Shown piece after piece: positions 20,480-31,015 of a DNA stretch of 64,000 nt. A program made the position numbers and the translations under genes. Within the stretch, counting starts at the first letter, position 1, and every line of letters starts with the position of its first letter. This stretch comes from Thereva unica (lineage: Eukaryota > Arthropoda > Insecta > Diptera > Therevidae): positions 16,443,676 through 16,507,675 of the forward strand of contig OX465286.1 of NCBI GenBank assembly GCA_949987705.1, written 5' to 3'. Under the pieces are notes generated by a model, which worked only from the letters and a program-made list of their open reading frames with translations, was not told the DNA's origin and did not search any database.

Positions 20480-21084
20480 GTAAATATTTAAAAAAATATT
20501 AATACACTAAAAACTTGTATGCATAAGGTGGTACAATACATTTGGAGGCATAAAGAAGTACTTGACGTGTCGAATGTCGCATAGGAACTATCTGACCTCC
20601 ACATAACAAGAAACAGCACCAACTTAACTGTTCAAACTACAGAATCACCGCGATTCATTCAAATCAATTTGCCTGAGATGTTGATGCGGATAAACGAGCA
20701 TTTGAGATACCTTCTTAACCACTCGCATGCCCCCGAAATAGTTTCCCAGAATGTCAGGTTGCACATACCTCAAAACCTCGTCGACAGAAGCAATCCTGCT
20801 GTACCATCCAAATGAGGATGCTAAAATACAGGACTAACGTCTCTGATTATATGTAATCGGTGGTGTACTAAGACAAGGTAGTTCCACCACTGCCTCATTG
20901 ACTTTAAAACACGGCATATGAACTTGTATTGCAGTATTCAAAATCTATGAAGCGATGAGTGGAACTGAGCGCTTTTCAAATCAATTAGTCCAACTTATTA
21001 AAAACCTCATTGAAAGTTGAGTAACAAGCACAATCAGAACGAGGTATCGATGGTGACCTTTGGAACAAATAGAAGGGCCTTTAA
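20480..21084. other. Intron-like spacer, no gene recognised
   Basis: AT-rich DNA follows the putative donor. No domain is visible in any frame. The part near 20,950-21,080 could be very old LINE sequence but is too degraded to assign. Confidence 0.35.
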
Positions 21085-21560
21085 ACTAAATCAATGACGA
21101 CACTGTTTGCTCCACCATCGAACCCTTGGACTTCCGTAGGAATGTAACAGCACTGATTTTATCGCTACTATCATAGTGTCTGTTCAATCGAAATACCTTA
21201 TAATCTAAATCTTACAACCTTATACCCGCAACACCAGATTATCCCACTCGACTCACTCACTCTGTCCGCCTGCTCTCTAGAAATTCATTCATAAATATAA
21301 CAACTCGACTGTGGAATAATCTCTCGCAGTCAGCATTTCCCGACTCCTACAGCATTTAAGAATTCAAACACAGGGTTCCTCGCCACTTTCTTTAATACCA
21401 TCCCTCTCAGAATAACCTTTACCTATTGCACCCACCCTCCCCCTTCCCCCGTAATAAGTTTACTGCTTGACATTGCACCATGACGTGGCAGATGATATAA
21501 TGGACTGGTAGTACAAAGGGTGATTTCTGAGCTTAGCACTGTCAAACAAAAAAATCCTGC
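21085..21560 (+). mobile_element. CR1/Jockey LINE 3' end (same family as 7.4-9.7 kb)
   Basis: The translation reads DDTVCSTIEPLDFRRNVTAL, SRNSFINITTRLWNNLSQSA and FPDSYSI, matching the C-terminal end of the nested LINE (DSTLCSSIDPLSHRRNVAAL; FINRTTRLWNCLPQSVFPNS). The 3' UTR carries TGACATTGCAC at about 21,468, GGACTGGTAGTACAAAGGG, and GAGCTTAG before an A-rich end. 5' parts are missing and stops interrupt the frame. Confidence 0.82.
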
Positions 21561-21649
21561 TCTCTATAAAACACATTGTATTAGAAAAAGAGGCCCCCAT
21601 GAGGCCGAAAAATAAAAGTCTGTTTAACTAAATGGCATATGCAGTTGAG

Positions 21650-21705
21650 GCATAGTCATTCGCGCAAAGGGTGATTCCTAAGCTTGGCTTTTTTTCACAA
21701 ATAAA
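21650..21705 (+). mobile_element. CR1/Jockey LINE 3'-UTR scrap
   Basis: GCAAAGGGTGATTCCTAAGC, followed by TTGGC and a T run, repeats the last part of the LINE 3' UTR just upstream. It directly abuts the satellite block starting at 21,705. Confidence 0.55.
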
Positions 21706-22400
21706 CAGACTTAGGCCACTTTAAAAAAAGTGATTAGCTGGTCACTTAAAAAACGGTCCAGTTGACTTGGGCCACTTAAAAACCGCCCCATTGACTTAGA
21801 CCACTTTAAAAAATGGTCCCATTGACTTAGGCCACTTTCAAAAAACCGATTGACTTAAGCCACTTTAAAAAACGGTCCTATTGACTTAGGTCACATTAAA
21901 AGAAAATGGTCCCATTGACTTAGGCCACTTTAAAAAATGGTCCCATTGGCTTAGGCCTTTTTAAAAAACGGCCCCACTGACTTAGGCAACGTTAAAAACC
22001 GAATGACTTAGGCCACATTAAAAAACGGTCCCAGTGACTTAGGCTACTTTCAAAAACCTGTTTGACTTAAGTCATTTTCAAAAAATGCTCCCATTGGTTT
22101 AGGCCACTTTAAAAAACGGTCCCACTGACTTAGGCCACGTTAAAAAACCGAATGACTTAAGCCACTTTAAAAAACGGCCCTATTGACTTAGGCCACATTA
22201 AAAAACGGTCCCAGTGACTTAGGCTACTTTCAAAAACCTGTTTGACTTAAGTCAGTTTCAAAAAATGGTCCCATTGACTTAAGCCACTTTCAAAAAAACT
22301 TATTGACTTATGCCACTTTAAAAATATGGCCCCATAGATTTAGGCCACTTTCGACAAACCCGTTTGACTTGGATCACTGAAAAAACGGTTTCATTGACTA
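21705..22400 (+). repeat. CTTAGGCCACTTT satellite, block 2
   Basis: About twenty tandem units of 31-36 bp with the core TTGACTTAGGCCACTTT, then an A run and ACGGTCCCA. Higher-order similarity is visible: 21,960-22,110 and 22,110-22,270 repeat the same succession of variants (for example CCAGTGACTTAGGCTAC, then CCTGTTTGACTTAAGTCA), so a multi-unit block of about 180 bp was duplicated. Confidence 0.9.
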
Positions 22401-22864
22401 TTATTTTTATTATTAAAAATCTCTACGGTCCTGGCCTCTTGCAATGAAAAATGTGTCATTCACTGCAAAAGCGGTGCAACTCCACACTTCAAAACACTAG
22501 AGGTTGACCCGCTTTGAAGTCACATTTTATCACATCCCCCGCTACAATACCAAAGCGACTCCAGAAGTGCACTATAATTACACTTATAGTGCACACTTCT
22601 GGAGCCATTCCACCAACACAACGAAAGATATGCCAAAGTGCGGCTCCAAAGCAAATCAACCTCCAATACTCTAAATTATGGAGCCACCCCACTTCTACGT
22701 TGAACGACACAAATGTTGCTCTTTCCGTAATAATTATTTTTTCCGGGTTAGGTTACCAGTGGCCACTGCTAGGGGGTTATAATCGCACTTCTATCAGTTC
22801 AAAATAGTAGCGGCACATATGTATGTTATGCAACATGTTATTCTACCTATTCCGCTGATGACTG
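22401..22864. mobile_element. Non-satellite insert between satellite blocks
   Basis: 460 bp of different sequence interrupts the satellite. A near-perfect hairpin occurs at 22,558-22,607: CTCCAGAAGTG, CACTATAA, a short loop, then the complement. Terminal repeats of the whole insert are not clear, so the class is unknown. It contains no coding frame I recognise. Confidence 0.45.
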
Positions 22865-23490
22865 ACGACCTCCCATTGACTTAGGCAACTTTAATAATAC
22901 GGTCCCATTTATTTAGACCATTGTCAAAGAACTTTCAAGCAAATGTTTCCATTGGCTTAGGTCAGTTTAAATCAAACCGTTTGACTTAGGCCAGTTTTAA
23001 AAAATAACCTATTAACTTAGGCCATTTTCAAAGAATCGTTTGACTTAGGTCACTTTCAAAAAATAAATTGACTTATTTCACTTTAAAAAATGAATCATTG
23101 ACTTAGGCCATTTTCAAGAAAGGTCCCATTGACTTAGGTCACTTTCAAAAAAGGTCCCATTGACTAAAATCACTTTCAAAAAACCGATTGACTTAGGTCA
23201 CTTTAAAAAAAAATGAATCATTGACTTAGGCCACTTTCAGAAAACCGATTGATTTAAATAAATTTGAAAAAACTGTCCCATTGGCTTAAGCCACTTCTAA
23301 AAGACGGTCGCATTGGCTTAGGCCATATTCCAAAAACGGTCTCATTGACTTAGGCCATGTTCAAAACAACCGTTTGACTTAGACCACTTTCAAAAAAACG
23401 GTCTCATTCACTTAGGCGACATCGAAAAAATTCGATTAACTTTTGGGCATTTTAATAAAAACGATGCCCTTGACTTAGGTCACTTTCAGT
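22865..23490 (+). repeat. CTTAGGCCACTTT satellite, block 3
   Basis: Continues the same orientation and unit as block 2 after the insert, with somewhat more divergence (CATTGACTTAGGTCACTTT variants, and units with AATGAATCATTGACTTAGG). About seventeen units are visible. Confidence 0.88.
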
Positions 23491-25700
23491 TATAACGGCT
23501 CATCATATAACGAATGCAAAAAGCTTGTGTCTAAATAGTTATATCTTATCGAGGAAAATAACATTTTTAATGTTTAAATGAATAGGGAGATAAATGATTA
23601 ATTACCGCCCGGCAATTAACCAAGAAATGTTTGCACCATTCGTGTTTGGTGGGTGGGGAACGGTTGACGGGTGTTTGAATGCGCGCGCTTTTCCCTGCAA
23701 ATATTTTGTTGCAATTCAAATCTGAGAGCGCTATTTTCACTGTTAATAAAACGAGCGCGAGTGTTTTTGGGTGGTTGATGGGTGCTTGGCTATAATATTA
23801 TAAGAGCGGGGATATCGACGGCAACGGCGACAACGACAAAAGGCAAAGCAACATCAGCGCGGCGACGATATGGATACCACCGCTGCTCTAGGGATAGACC
23901 GTGTGCCATTTGGGGGAGCCTACGTGCATGGCTGTGCAAAAAGAGAGATAGAGAGAGAGAGAGCGCGCGCCCTCCTGGTCATCAGGCGGTAGAGAAGTGG
24001 TATCAATTTTTTTTATACGGTATCATATATATATATATAGAAGTAGATATATGTACGGGGATATGTGTGCATTGCATATTGTACACACGATCTACACCGC
24101 GCGCCGTTGTTGTGCTCAGCCGTGAAACACCCCACAAATCTTCCTTCTTCTACTCTTCGAGCAAAAAAAATCATATGTAAACGAAACGTGAACAGTCTTC
24201 GGTCATCGCTCGTCAGGAGCGCATGTATTTATCTTTTCTCTCTTTTTTTGTATCCAAAATAGAAATTATATATATATATACACATATTTATATATATATA
24301 TACTACACTTTTTTTTTAATCTTGTTGACAATTATTAATAATAATTTTGCAAAAAAAAAATAATAATTATGGTTTATAATTACCTTTTGTAGATTATTGT
24401 TATCATATGATTTTTTTGTTCCTGGTTCAGTAATTGTCAATTATTATGACGTTGAAAATCACTTATTGAACAATTAACGGACGAATGTTGACAGTTTATC
24501 GATATTCGGCTATAAATCGATTTGAAAAAATAAATATAATAATCGAGTTTTTTATATATTTATATTTTTGGTTTGTCTTATTTTGTTTATTTGGAGTTTG
24601 TTTTGTTTTTGTTTTTGTTTTTTTTTTGATAATAAACAAAAAGGAAAACTATAATTTTCAAAATTTAATTTTTGAATATATATGTTGTTACAAATGGAAA
24701 AGGCGTGTGCTTTTAAAAACATAAAAATATAAAAAAAAAAGTAAACAACCAGAAAAAAGTGGAAAAAATATTTTTGTTAATAAAAACCAAGATTGGCGCG
24801 AATTTTATTGTTTTTTTTTCGGTTTTGGTTAAATTTGAAATTTTATTTGTTTAAAACCGCCAAAGTGTGAAATTGTGTGTGTTTGTGTGTGACAAGCATA
24901 TAACATATTTAGTTAATTACTTATAAAAAAGTGAGGAACAAAAAATAACAAAAAAATAAACGAAATATGCAAGAACACAACAACAATACTAAATTTATAT
25001 ATTTTAAAATATTGTTCTAACAATGGTGTAGTATATCTCCTACTGCTCCGGTACACCATCTTCGATACGAGAATAGCGAATTCAAACGAATTGTTTATAC
25101 CGGCTTAAACGGAAGGAATTTTCTTGGAATTTTGCTATCCTTTCATAAAAAATATTTGAAATATATTTTCTGTGTTTTTTTTTTTGTGTATAATTTATAA
25201 TATTAAATTTTGTGTATTGTGACTGATGATTATTAAAAAAAAAATAAAGTGATTCCTTTCGGTTCTTTTTTTTAAATTTAATTTAAACAAAATCGTTTTT
25301 TTTTTTAAATTATTGTTTGTTTCTAATTTTTTTTGTTGTTTTTTGTTTATAAATTTTTATTGTAAATATTAAAATTAACCCTAATTTGTTTTTTTATAGT
25401 TCTTTCTGTAAAAATAATTATAATATAGATATAAACAATGTTCCTTCTGTTACAATAATAATAATATGAATTTTAAGTGCTGAACCCTGTTGGTAAAATT
25501 TAAATTTCAAAATATCTATATAACTTATAAATAAAAAAACAGTGAAAAACAAAAGAGTAATTTGCGTTAAAACTAAATATTATTGCTTATATATCCAAAA
25601 CTACGGCGCAGTAATTGCATTTCAACTATAACAACAACAACAAACCAACAACAACAAAAAAATAAGTAAATTAAAAAATAATAATATTATAAATGAGTGT
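23491..25700 (+). promoter_or_regulatory. Promoter and long 5'-leader-like region
   Basis: This lacks repeats shared with the rest of the window. A GC-richer part (23,640-24,000) with a TATAATATTATAAGAG site at 23,791-23,806 is followed by AT-rich DNA with CAACAACAA and GTGTGTGT tracts, as in long fly 5' leaders. At 25,693 ATGAGT is followed by GTAAGTGTG, a perfect donor consensus, which might be a two-codon first exon. All this is inference from composition and signals; no protein domain is seen. Confidence 0.3.
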
Positions 25701-26383
25701 AAGTGTGTTCTTTTGTTTTCTCAAAATGCAACCATAAATGAAAAGAGGAAAAATAAAAGTGCTGTAATTTGTTTATTATTATTATTATTATTATTGCTAT
25801 CAATTTATTTTTTTTTGCTTTTTTAACAACAACAACAACAAAATAAATAAATATAAAAATAAATAAATAAATATCCTGCCAAAAACGCATCTTATACTGA
25901 TTGGTTCTCCTATTGTGTCATCATCATCATCATCATTATCTCATCATTGCGGCGTGTGTACCATCATCCATGGATTTTGTTCTTTTGCAATATTAACTAT
26001 TTCATTTGAACAAATTAATAATAATAATAATAATAGTAATACACTTGCGTGTGTGTGTGTGTGTGTGTGAGTTCTTTTACGAACCCAGTCCGCCGCACAA
26101 TTGCCAAATAAATTTTCAACAACAACAACAACAAACGCCGGATTACAAAGACGCAATTCAAGAGCAGGTTTGTGTTACACAAAATTTATTATTGATAAGC
26201 TATTTTTACTATATTATTTTATAAGAAAAAGAATATAAAAACGCGTCATCTTGAAAAAGATTAATTGCCATTTTTTTTTTAATTTTTGATTCGTTATCTT
26301 ATTTTTTATTTTTTTTTTTTTTTTGCTCATTCTATAACATTCTACAAAAGAAAATTAAGTTTAGCATATGCTTAAAGAATAAG
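25701..26383 (+). other. AT-rich region with possible Gln-rich exon
   Basis: Between a candidate acceptor TTACGAACCCAG at 26,088 and a donor CAG|GTTTGT at 26,168/26,169 lies an open stretch coding PPHNCQINF, six glutamines and TPDYKDAIQEQ. The end looks less like simple sequence than its surroundings. It has no ATG in frame, so it would be an internal exon. Around it are ATT, GT and CAA microsatellites. I cannot name the protein, and it may be leader sequence. Confidence 0.25.
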
Positions 26384-26536
26384 GCCCTGTTTAGATAGTT
26401 CGTTCCCTAAGAAAATACTCCTCAAGAATTTTTGTAGTAGATGAAGGGGAAGTGGGATGAAGGGTACCTGTCAACATCCCCACTTCTCCCTTCTTCATCA
26501 ACAAAGCTCATAAGGAACGCTTCGTATAAACAGGCC
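26384..26536. mobile_element. MITE with GGCCCTGTTTA inverted ends
   Basis: The left end GGCCCTGTTTAGATAGTTCG is followed by TTCC. The right end complement reads GGGCCTGTTTATACGAAGCG, then TTCC. The inverted repeat is imperfect over about 24 bp and the whole is about 153 bp. A target duplication is not evident. It is non-coding. Confidence 0.6.
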
Positions 26537-27296
26537 CGCCTAAATCAATTCAGTTTTTTTTTTTTCGTTATATTATCGGCTGTAATTAAAAATAAATTTA
26601 TTTGACAGATGCGATGACGTTAGAATTTTGACATATCACTCTACTGTTAAAAGCCGGAACTATAATAGACGCGTTAAATTACGCGTGTGTGTGTAGGTCA
26701 ATCTCTGTGCATTTCGAGGGCTCTAAATACCCAAAATTAATGATTGGTCATAATAAATGTACATTACTAGTTTTCGTTAAATTTTCGTTAAATTTTTGGC
26801 TAAAACATAATATAACGCCTCGTTCATTAGTTTTCGGTAAGTTATTTTGTTAAAACGTAAGTAAACGTAAGTTTACATGTACTTCCATGAACTGCGAGGT
26901 CGAGTTTTCGTTGAGTTTTATTTAAAAGCAGATAACTTTTTCCTTCAAGTTAACTCGATTCTTTTTCCGTGACGGTACCGGGTTAAAGTGACAGATAATT
27001 AATTTTAAATTGCGTCGCCGTTGATATATGTTCAGTAAAATATACTCAAACACACACATATATCTAACTATATGCAAAACCTAGCTTTATTGGACTAGTT
27101 TCGTCGAGTTTTCTTGGATTTAACGAAACTAATTTAATCAACCACCATGGGCGCTTAATCTGACTAAACTCAGGGTAAACTCTGCATGGAAACTCAGTAA
27201 TTAACGCCGTTTATTATAATTTTTATTAAGTTTTTCTTAAGTATTCGTTAAAACGAAATATAAACGCCGTTTTATTGGAAATTGAGATCCCAGTAT
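26537..27296. other. Spacer, no gene recognised
   Basis: AT-rich with repeated TTTCGTTAAA-type words at 26,775-26,850 and 27,190-27,270, suggesting old inverted or direct repeats. No frame has a recognisable domain. Confidence 0.35.
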
Positions 27297-27297
27297 G

Positions 27298-27720
27298 CTG
27301 GGCGCTTTGAATAGAGAAGATAAGGAACCGAAAATAGCGTACATGTACACGGATTTGAGGGAAGCACTTGGGATCAAGAAATTTTCTCTCCAATTCTCTC
27401 CCTCCACTTTAACCACAACAACAAAATACATTCACTTTACCCCACAACAACAAAATACATTGTCGATCCCGGACATAGGCGTAGTGAAATTTGTTCAGGT
27501 TTTGCGAAGGGTCTGCTTCAAACATTTAGCCAAGTGAAGCGTTTTCACCGAGATGGTTGCTGAGAAACGATATCCCTCCCGGTTTTTGAATGAATATAAC
27601 ACAGCCACTGACCGGGATCGACACAAATACGTAAAGAATGCTATTTATTAGTGTTGCCAAAATGCTTCCCCGTGCTTAATAAATTGCTCTTCCTCGTCTT
27701 CTCTATTCAGAGGCTGGGCG
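27298..27720. repeat. Possible MITE bounded by an inverted repeat
   Basis: TGAATAGAGAAGATAAGGAA at 27,307-27,326 pairs with the complement of 27,688-27,709, where the sequence reads CTCTTCCTCGTCTTCTCTAT and then TCA. The arms share about 20 bases with two differences. The outer ends differ, so true termini are uncertain. The interior has CACAACAACAAAATACATT twice. Confidence 0.35.
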
Positions 27721-28221
27721 TTGTAATGTCAAAGTCATACGTAACATCTTTTTTTTTTGTATTCAGGGTCAATAATGTTTACTGTTATCAAGTTTCGATG
27801 GAATCGACTTGAGTTGTGCTTGAGATAGGGTGACACTTCAACTCAACGGCTTAACTCGATGCGTTTCCATTTCTGAGTTTTCAGTCTCTGTGCAATTAAT
27901 TTTTTTTTCTGACGTCCAAGCGAGGGGCGACATTTTGCACTTTTTGTACCTTTGCCAGTCTGCCGTTTTTAGTTGTGTGCCGGAACTCGGTTCAACCTAC
28001 CTATATTTTCGGTGATTTGAACAAAGTTGAAAACGAAAACTCTTAACTGTATCTGGTTGAACTCTCATGGAAGCTCAGTATGTGATTATTATAGTCGATT
28101 GTACAATGTACATGCCAAAGTTTACCAGTGACAGATGGGATTTGACAGATATATACATGTATGTTCGTTAAATACGTTTAAGTTAATCTACGTCTATAGC
28201 TTGAACATAATATGACGCTCC
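27721..28221. other. Spacer, no gene recognised
   Basis: I see no domain, RNA gene or repeat with a partner here, apart from short AACTC-type words near 28,050 that recur around 35.7 kb. Confidence 0.35.
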
Positions 28222-29500
28222 TTATGGGTCGTCCATTAATTAAGTGAGGCGTTTAGGGAGGAGGAGGTCGCACCGAATCTCACTCAATCTCACGCGGGGA
28301 GAGGGGGGTCTCGGCAAATATCATGTAATTTTTTTTCCTCAACAAGCAGTGTAAAATTGCTAGAAAACTGGATTTAATCAAGTAAAACATGTTTCTCCAT
28401 TAAATAGCCCCATTCACTTACAGGCAGCCGGCAGGCCGTATCCTCTCAGGCCAGGTCGGCAGAGACGGCCTGACGAATATCAAACATTACTCAGTCTTAC
28501 TGAGGGATGAGGACTTCAGGTATCCGCCTGACAAGATGTAGCATGCAGGTGACGTCATGATTCCCTACAGACACACAGACGAAGTCGACAGTTTACCATA
28601 TCAGGTTGTCAATTCAAGTGTAAAAATAATGTTCATGGCCTCAACGAAAACTTTAAAGGCACAAACAGATTAGCGCGGCGACTGGCGGAGGCGACGACGG
28701 TGACTGGGAAAAACGTTCAAAATACATGGACCACCATATTTGCTAACACAATGGGCAGGCGCCGCGGTAAAAATTAAATGTATAGGAAATCCTCTCGCAG
28801 GCGGTTGTCGTAACCGCCTCCTCGACAATCTGTTTGTGCCTTAACGCAGCTTCAGACACACGCCGTGAACACCCGCAAACAAGCGCGAACGCGAGTTTGG
28901 ATGCTTTTCGCGGCGAGTTCTTTGCGCCTTGTTTTCAGTTCTCAGTGGATACAGCGTGTAAATTCACGGCTTGAGACTGAATAGAAGTTCAGATCTTCAG
29001 GCACTGACGATAAATGCCCAAGATTTTTGTCAGTTTTCTTGGACTGTAGGCCCCATCCAATTGGCGGCCGGAGAGTGTGTGATGATAAGTATCACTTCAA
29101 GGCAGACACTTTCAGGCCACGACCTGCCGTCGACCTTAAGACCTTAACAGGGGTCCTTAAGATATGGCTAAATCCTACACAACAATTTTTATGCGCCAGA
29201 AAGTAGCATAGGAGCCCCTCGATTGTTTAGCCGCTACCGGCCAGTCAATGCGCCACTCGACGAATGCTGCGGTGTATGTGCCAGGTAACATTGACCAGCG
29301 AAAAGGCGCTTAGAATGTAGAACTACAGGAAGGGCCCTTGCCGAATTTTTGCGTAATGAAATTCTTGGTGAGTAAGAGTGCTCACGTTGTAGTTATGTAT
29401 CCACTACAAGCGGAAAAAGCGAGTGCAATAGAGAAGGGCAAGTAGGAGTTCGAATTATCAGTTAGCTATAATTAAATCTTGTGGTTACGCCCCCGTATTT
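28222..29500 (+). mobile_element. Harbinger-like non-autonomous element, copy A (3' end lost)
   Basis: It starts GGGTCGTCCATTAATTAAGT and stays collinear with the complete copy at 38,103-39,752 over most of its length (for example TGAGGCGTTTAGG, GGGGTCTCGGCAAAT, CATGGCCTCAACGAAA, CACGCCGTGAACAC, TTGGCGGCCGG). Similarity fades at about 29,500 and no right terminus is found. It lacks the hAT trimer and the RTE tail present in the other copy, but carries a MITE of its own. No transposase is encoded. Confidence 0.75.
28653..28844. mobile_element. MITE with TTAAGGCACAAACAG ends
   Basis: The ends are TTAAAGGCACAAACAGATT and the complement of TTAAGGCACAAACAGATT. Flanking bases AACGAAAACT and CGCAGCTTC both resemble the uninterrupted site AACGAAAGCTTC in the other Harbinger-like copy (about 38,435), so the insertion and a duplication of about 8-9 bp are both supported. 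The superfamily is not assigned. No coding frame. Confidence 0.7.
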
Positions 29501-30259
29501 GGCGGTGTTACGTCACTTTGAATGTTTTAGTCTCATTTTCGAGTGACAGGGCTACGAGGAACGTTGTGAAATGTTGTTGCGTTCTGGTTTTCGGATGTTA
29601 ATTTTCTATAAATGAAAATAATTTTTGTTTAGCTTTTTTCTGCTTCCATTTTTCTAAAGATAGAACTTTCGATACCTACAGACGTATCGACAAAATTGCC
29701 ACTTGACACTTCCACGTAGTGACAGTTAGAGTCGCAAGATGTCACTTAGATTGATATAAAGAATAGCAATTGAGGGTCGAAGTGACATCTGTTCACAAGA
29801 ATACAGCTAAATGTCAAAATCGTAGCATCTTTGTTATATACATGTATCTACTCTATTATAAAAATTTAATTCAGGCTCGTAACCTCATGATATGAGGTGC
29901 ATTGATCAATTCGAACGAACGAACGAATTTCGCATGTCGTTCGACATATCTTGTAACCTGACTTGAAAATCATGAAATTATCACGTCTGTGTCAACCGAT
30001 GTGTCAACTTATTTCCAAAAAATTGACGAAATTTTAAGATAGAGGAATATAAAGGACAAGAGGGTAAAAACCGGTTGAATAACACACTATATCTAGTACT
30101 ACTATAGGGCATTGAATCATATTGTTGTGTTAATCATATGTTTATTGTGTTCTGTCTTGAATTTTTTTTTCTGCACTATATTTTGAATAATATCTAAGTA
30201 GTCTCCTATGATCAAAAAATATTTAAAATAAATGAGAAGGGTATATGCTTCAAGACGCG
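29501..30259. other. Spacer, no gene recognised
   Basis: AT-rich, with no frame of note and no RNA gene or repeat partner seen. GAACGAACGAACGAAT at 29,913-29,928 is a short tandem. Confidence 0.35.
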
Positions 30260-30480
30260 AAAGTGACCTAACCAAATGAGGCCGTTTAGTTTTTGTTAGA
30301 GTGACCTAAGTCCTAATTAAAGTGACTTAAGTCCTAATTAAAGTGACCTAAGTCCTAGTTAAAATGACCTAAGTTTTTTTCCAAAGTGACCTAAGTCAAT
30401 GGAGCGTTTTTTAAAGTGACCTAAGACAATCGGGGTGGGGGGGTTAAAGTGGCCTAAGTCAATTTTTTTTCAATCGGAAT
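30260..30480 (-). repeat. CTTAGGCCACTTT satellite, inverted block 4
   Basis: The plus strand shows AAAGTGACCTAAGTC units, the complement of the satellite at 18.3-23.5 kb, in about six to eight copies. The early copies here are shorter (about 24 bp, AGTGACCTAAGTCCTAATTA). It is the only block in this orientation. Confidence 0.85.
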
Positions 30481-30569
30481 ATCTAGCATTTAAGTCAATT
30501 ATAAATAGATAAAAAATAAACTATACAAAGGCATTGTTTCTAGTGGTATGTAGATTTTTTTTTAAATGT

Positions 30570-31015
30570 ATGAAAAACCAAGCTTAGGTATCAACCTTTT
30601 TGTACTACCAGTCCTCGTCCAATGAGTTGTTCATGCTATCAATGTAGGAAACTTATCTTGAAAGATAAAGGGCCTTATTCTGACAGTCATGTGGCATTGC
30701 ATGTGACATGACATTCTGTGGTATTCCCCGAGTCGACTCAAGACACATCTCTCATTTAAAATTGCCATCAGTTTCATGGGAGCATTCCTAGAGCGGAATA
30801 TGAAGTGAACTAACTGCGTTTAAATGGAAGTTTTTAGTCGTAATGCAACAGTCATGCAAATGTCATGTGAGTGATTCGACTTTCAGAATAAGCCCCACAG
30901 AAAAGAGAATAAGGCAAACGTTAGATAGGGTTTGTGGAGTGGTCGAATAGATGTCGGGTTAAGCGATTTAACAACGTTTGAAATTCTTTTAAGATGTTTT
31001 GTACGAAGAGTTCGG
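30570..31015 (-). mobile_element. CR1/Jockey LINE 3' end, split by a MITE
   Basis: On the minus strand the 3' UTR reads GGACTGGTAGTACAAAAAGG and CTAAGCTTGG before an A run (30,550-30,570). Upstream, at 30,897-31,015, TTCGAACTCTTCG-like DNA and an FKR-type peptide correspond to the stretch 7,550-7,620 of the nested LINE. A MITE at 30,670-30,896 separates them. Confidence 0.65.
30670..30896. mobile_element. MITE with GGGCCTTATTCTGA ends
   Basis: 227 bp. The left end GGGCCTTATTCTGACAGTC and right-end complement GGGGCTTATTCTGAAAGTC form a 19-bp inverted repeat with two differences. CATGTGACATGAC-like words continue the arms inward. It splits the 3' part of a CR1/Jockey LINE. Target duplication unclear; no coding frame. 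Confidence 0.75.

Noticed and set aside
21705..22400. CRISPR-like array of short repeats with variable gaps
   Set aside because: The unit is a diverged satellite with variable A runs, not a constant repeat with unique spacers, and the genome is eukaryotic.
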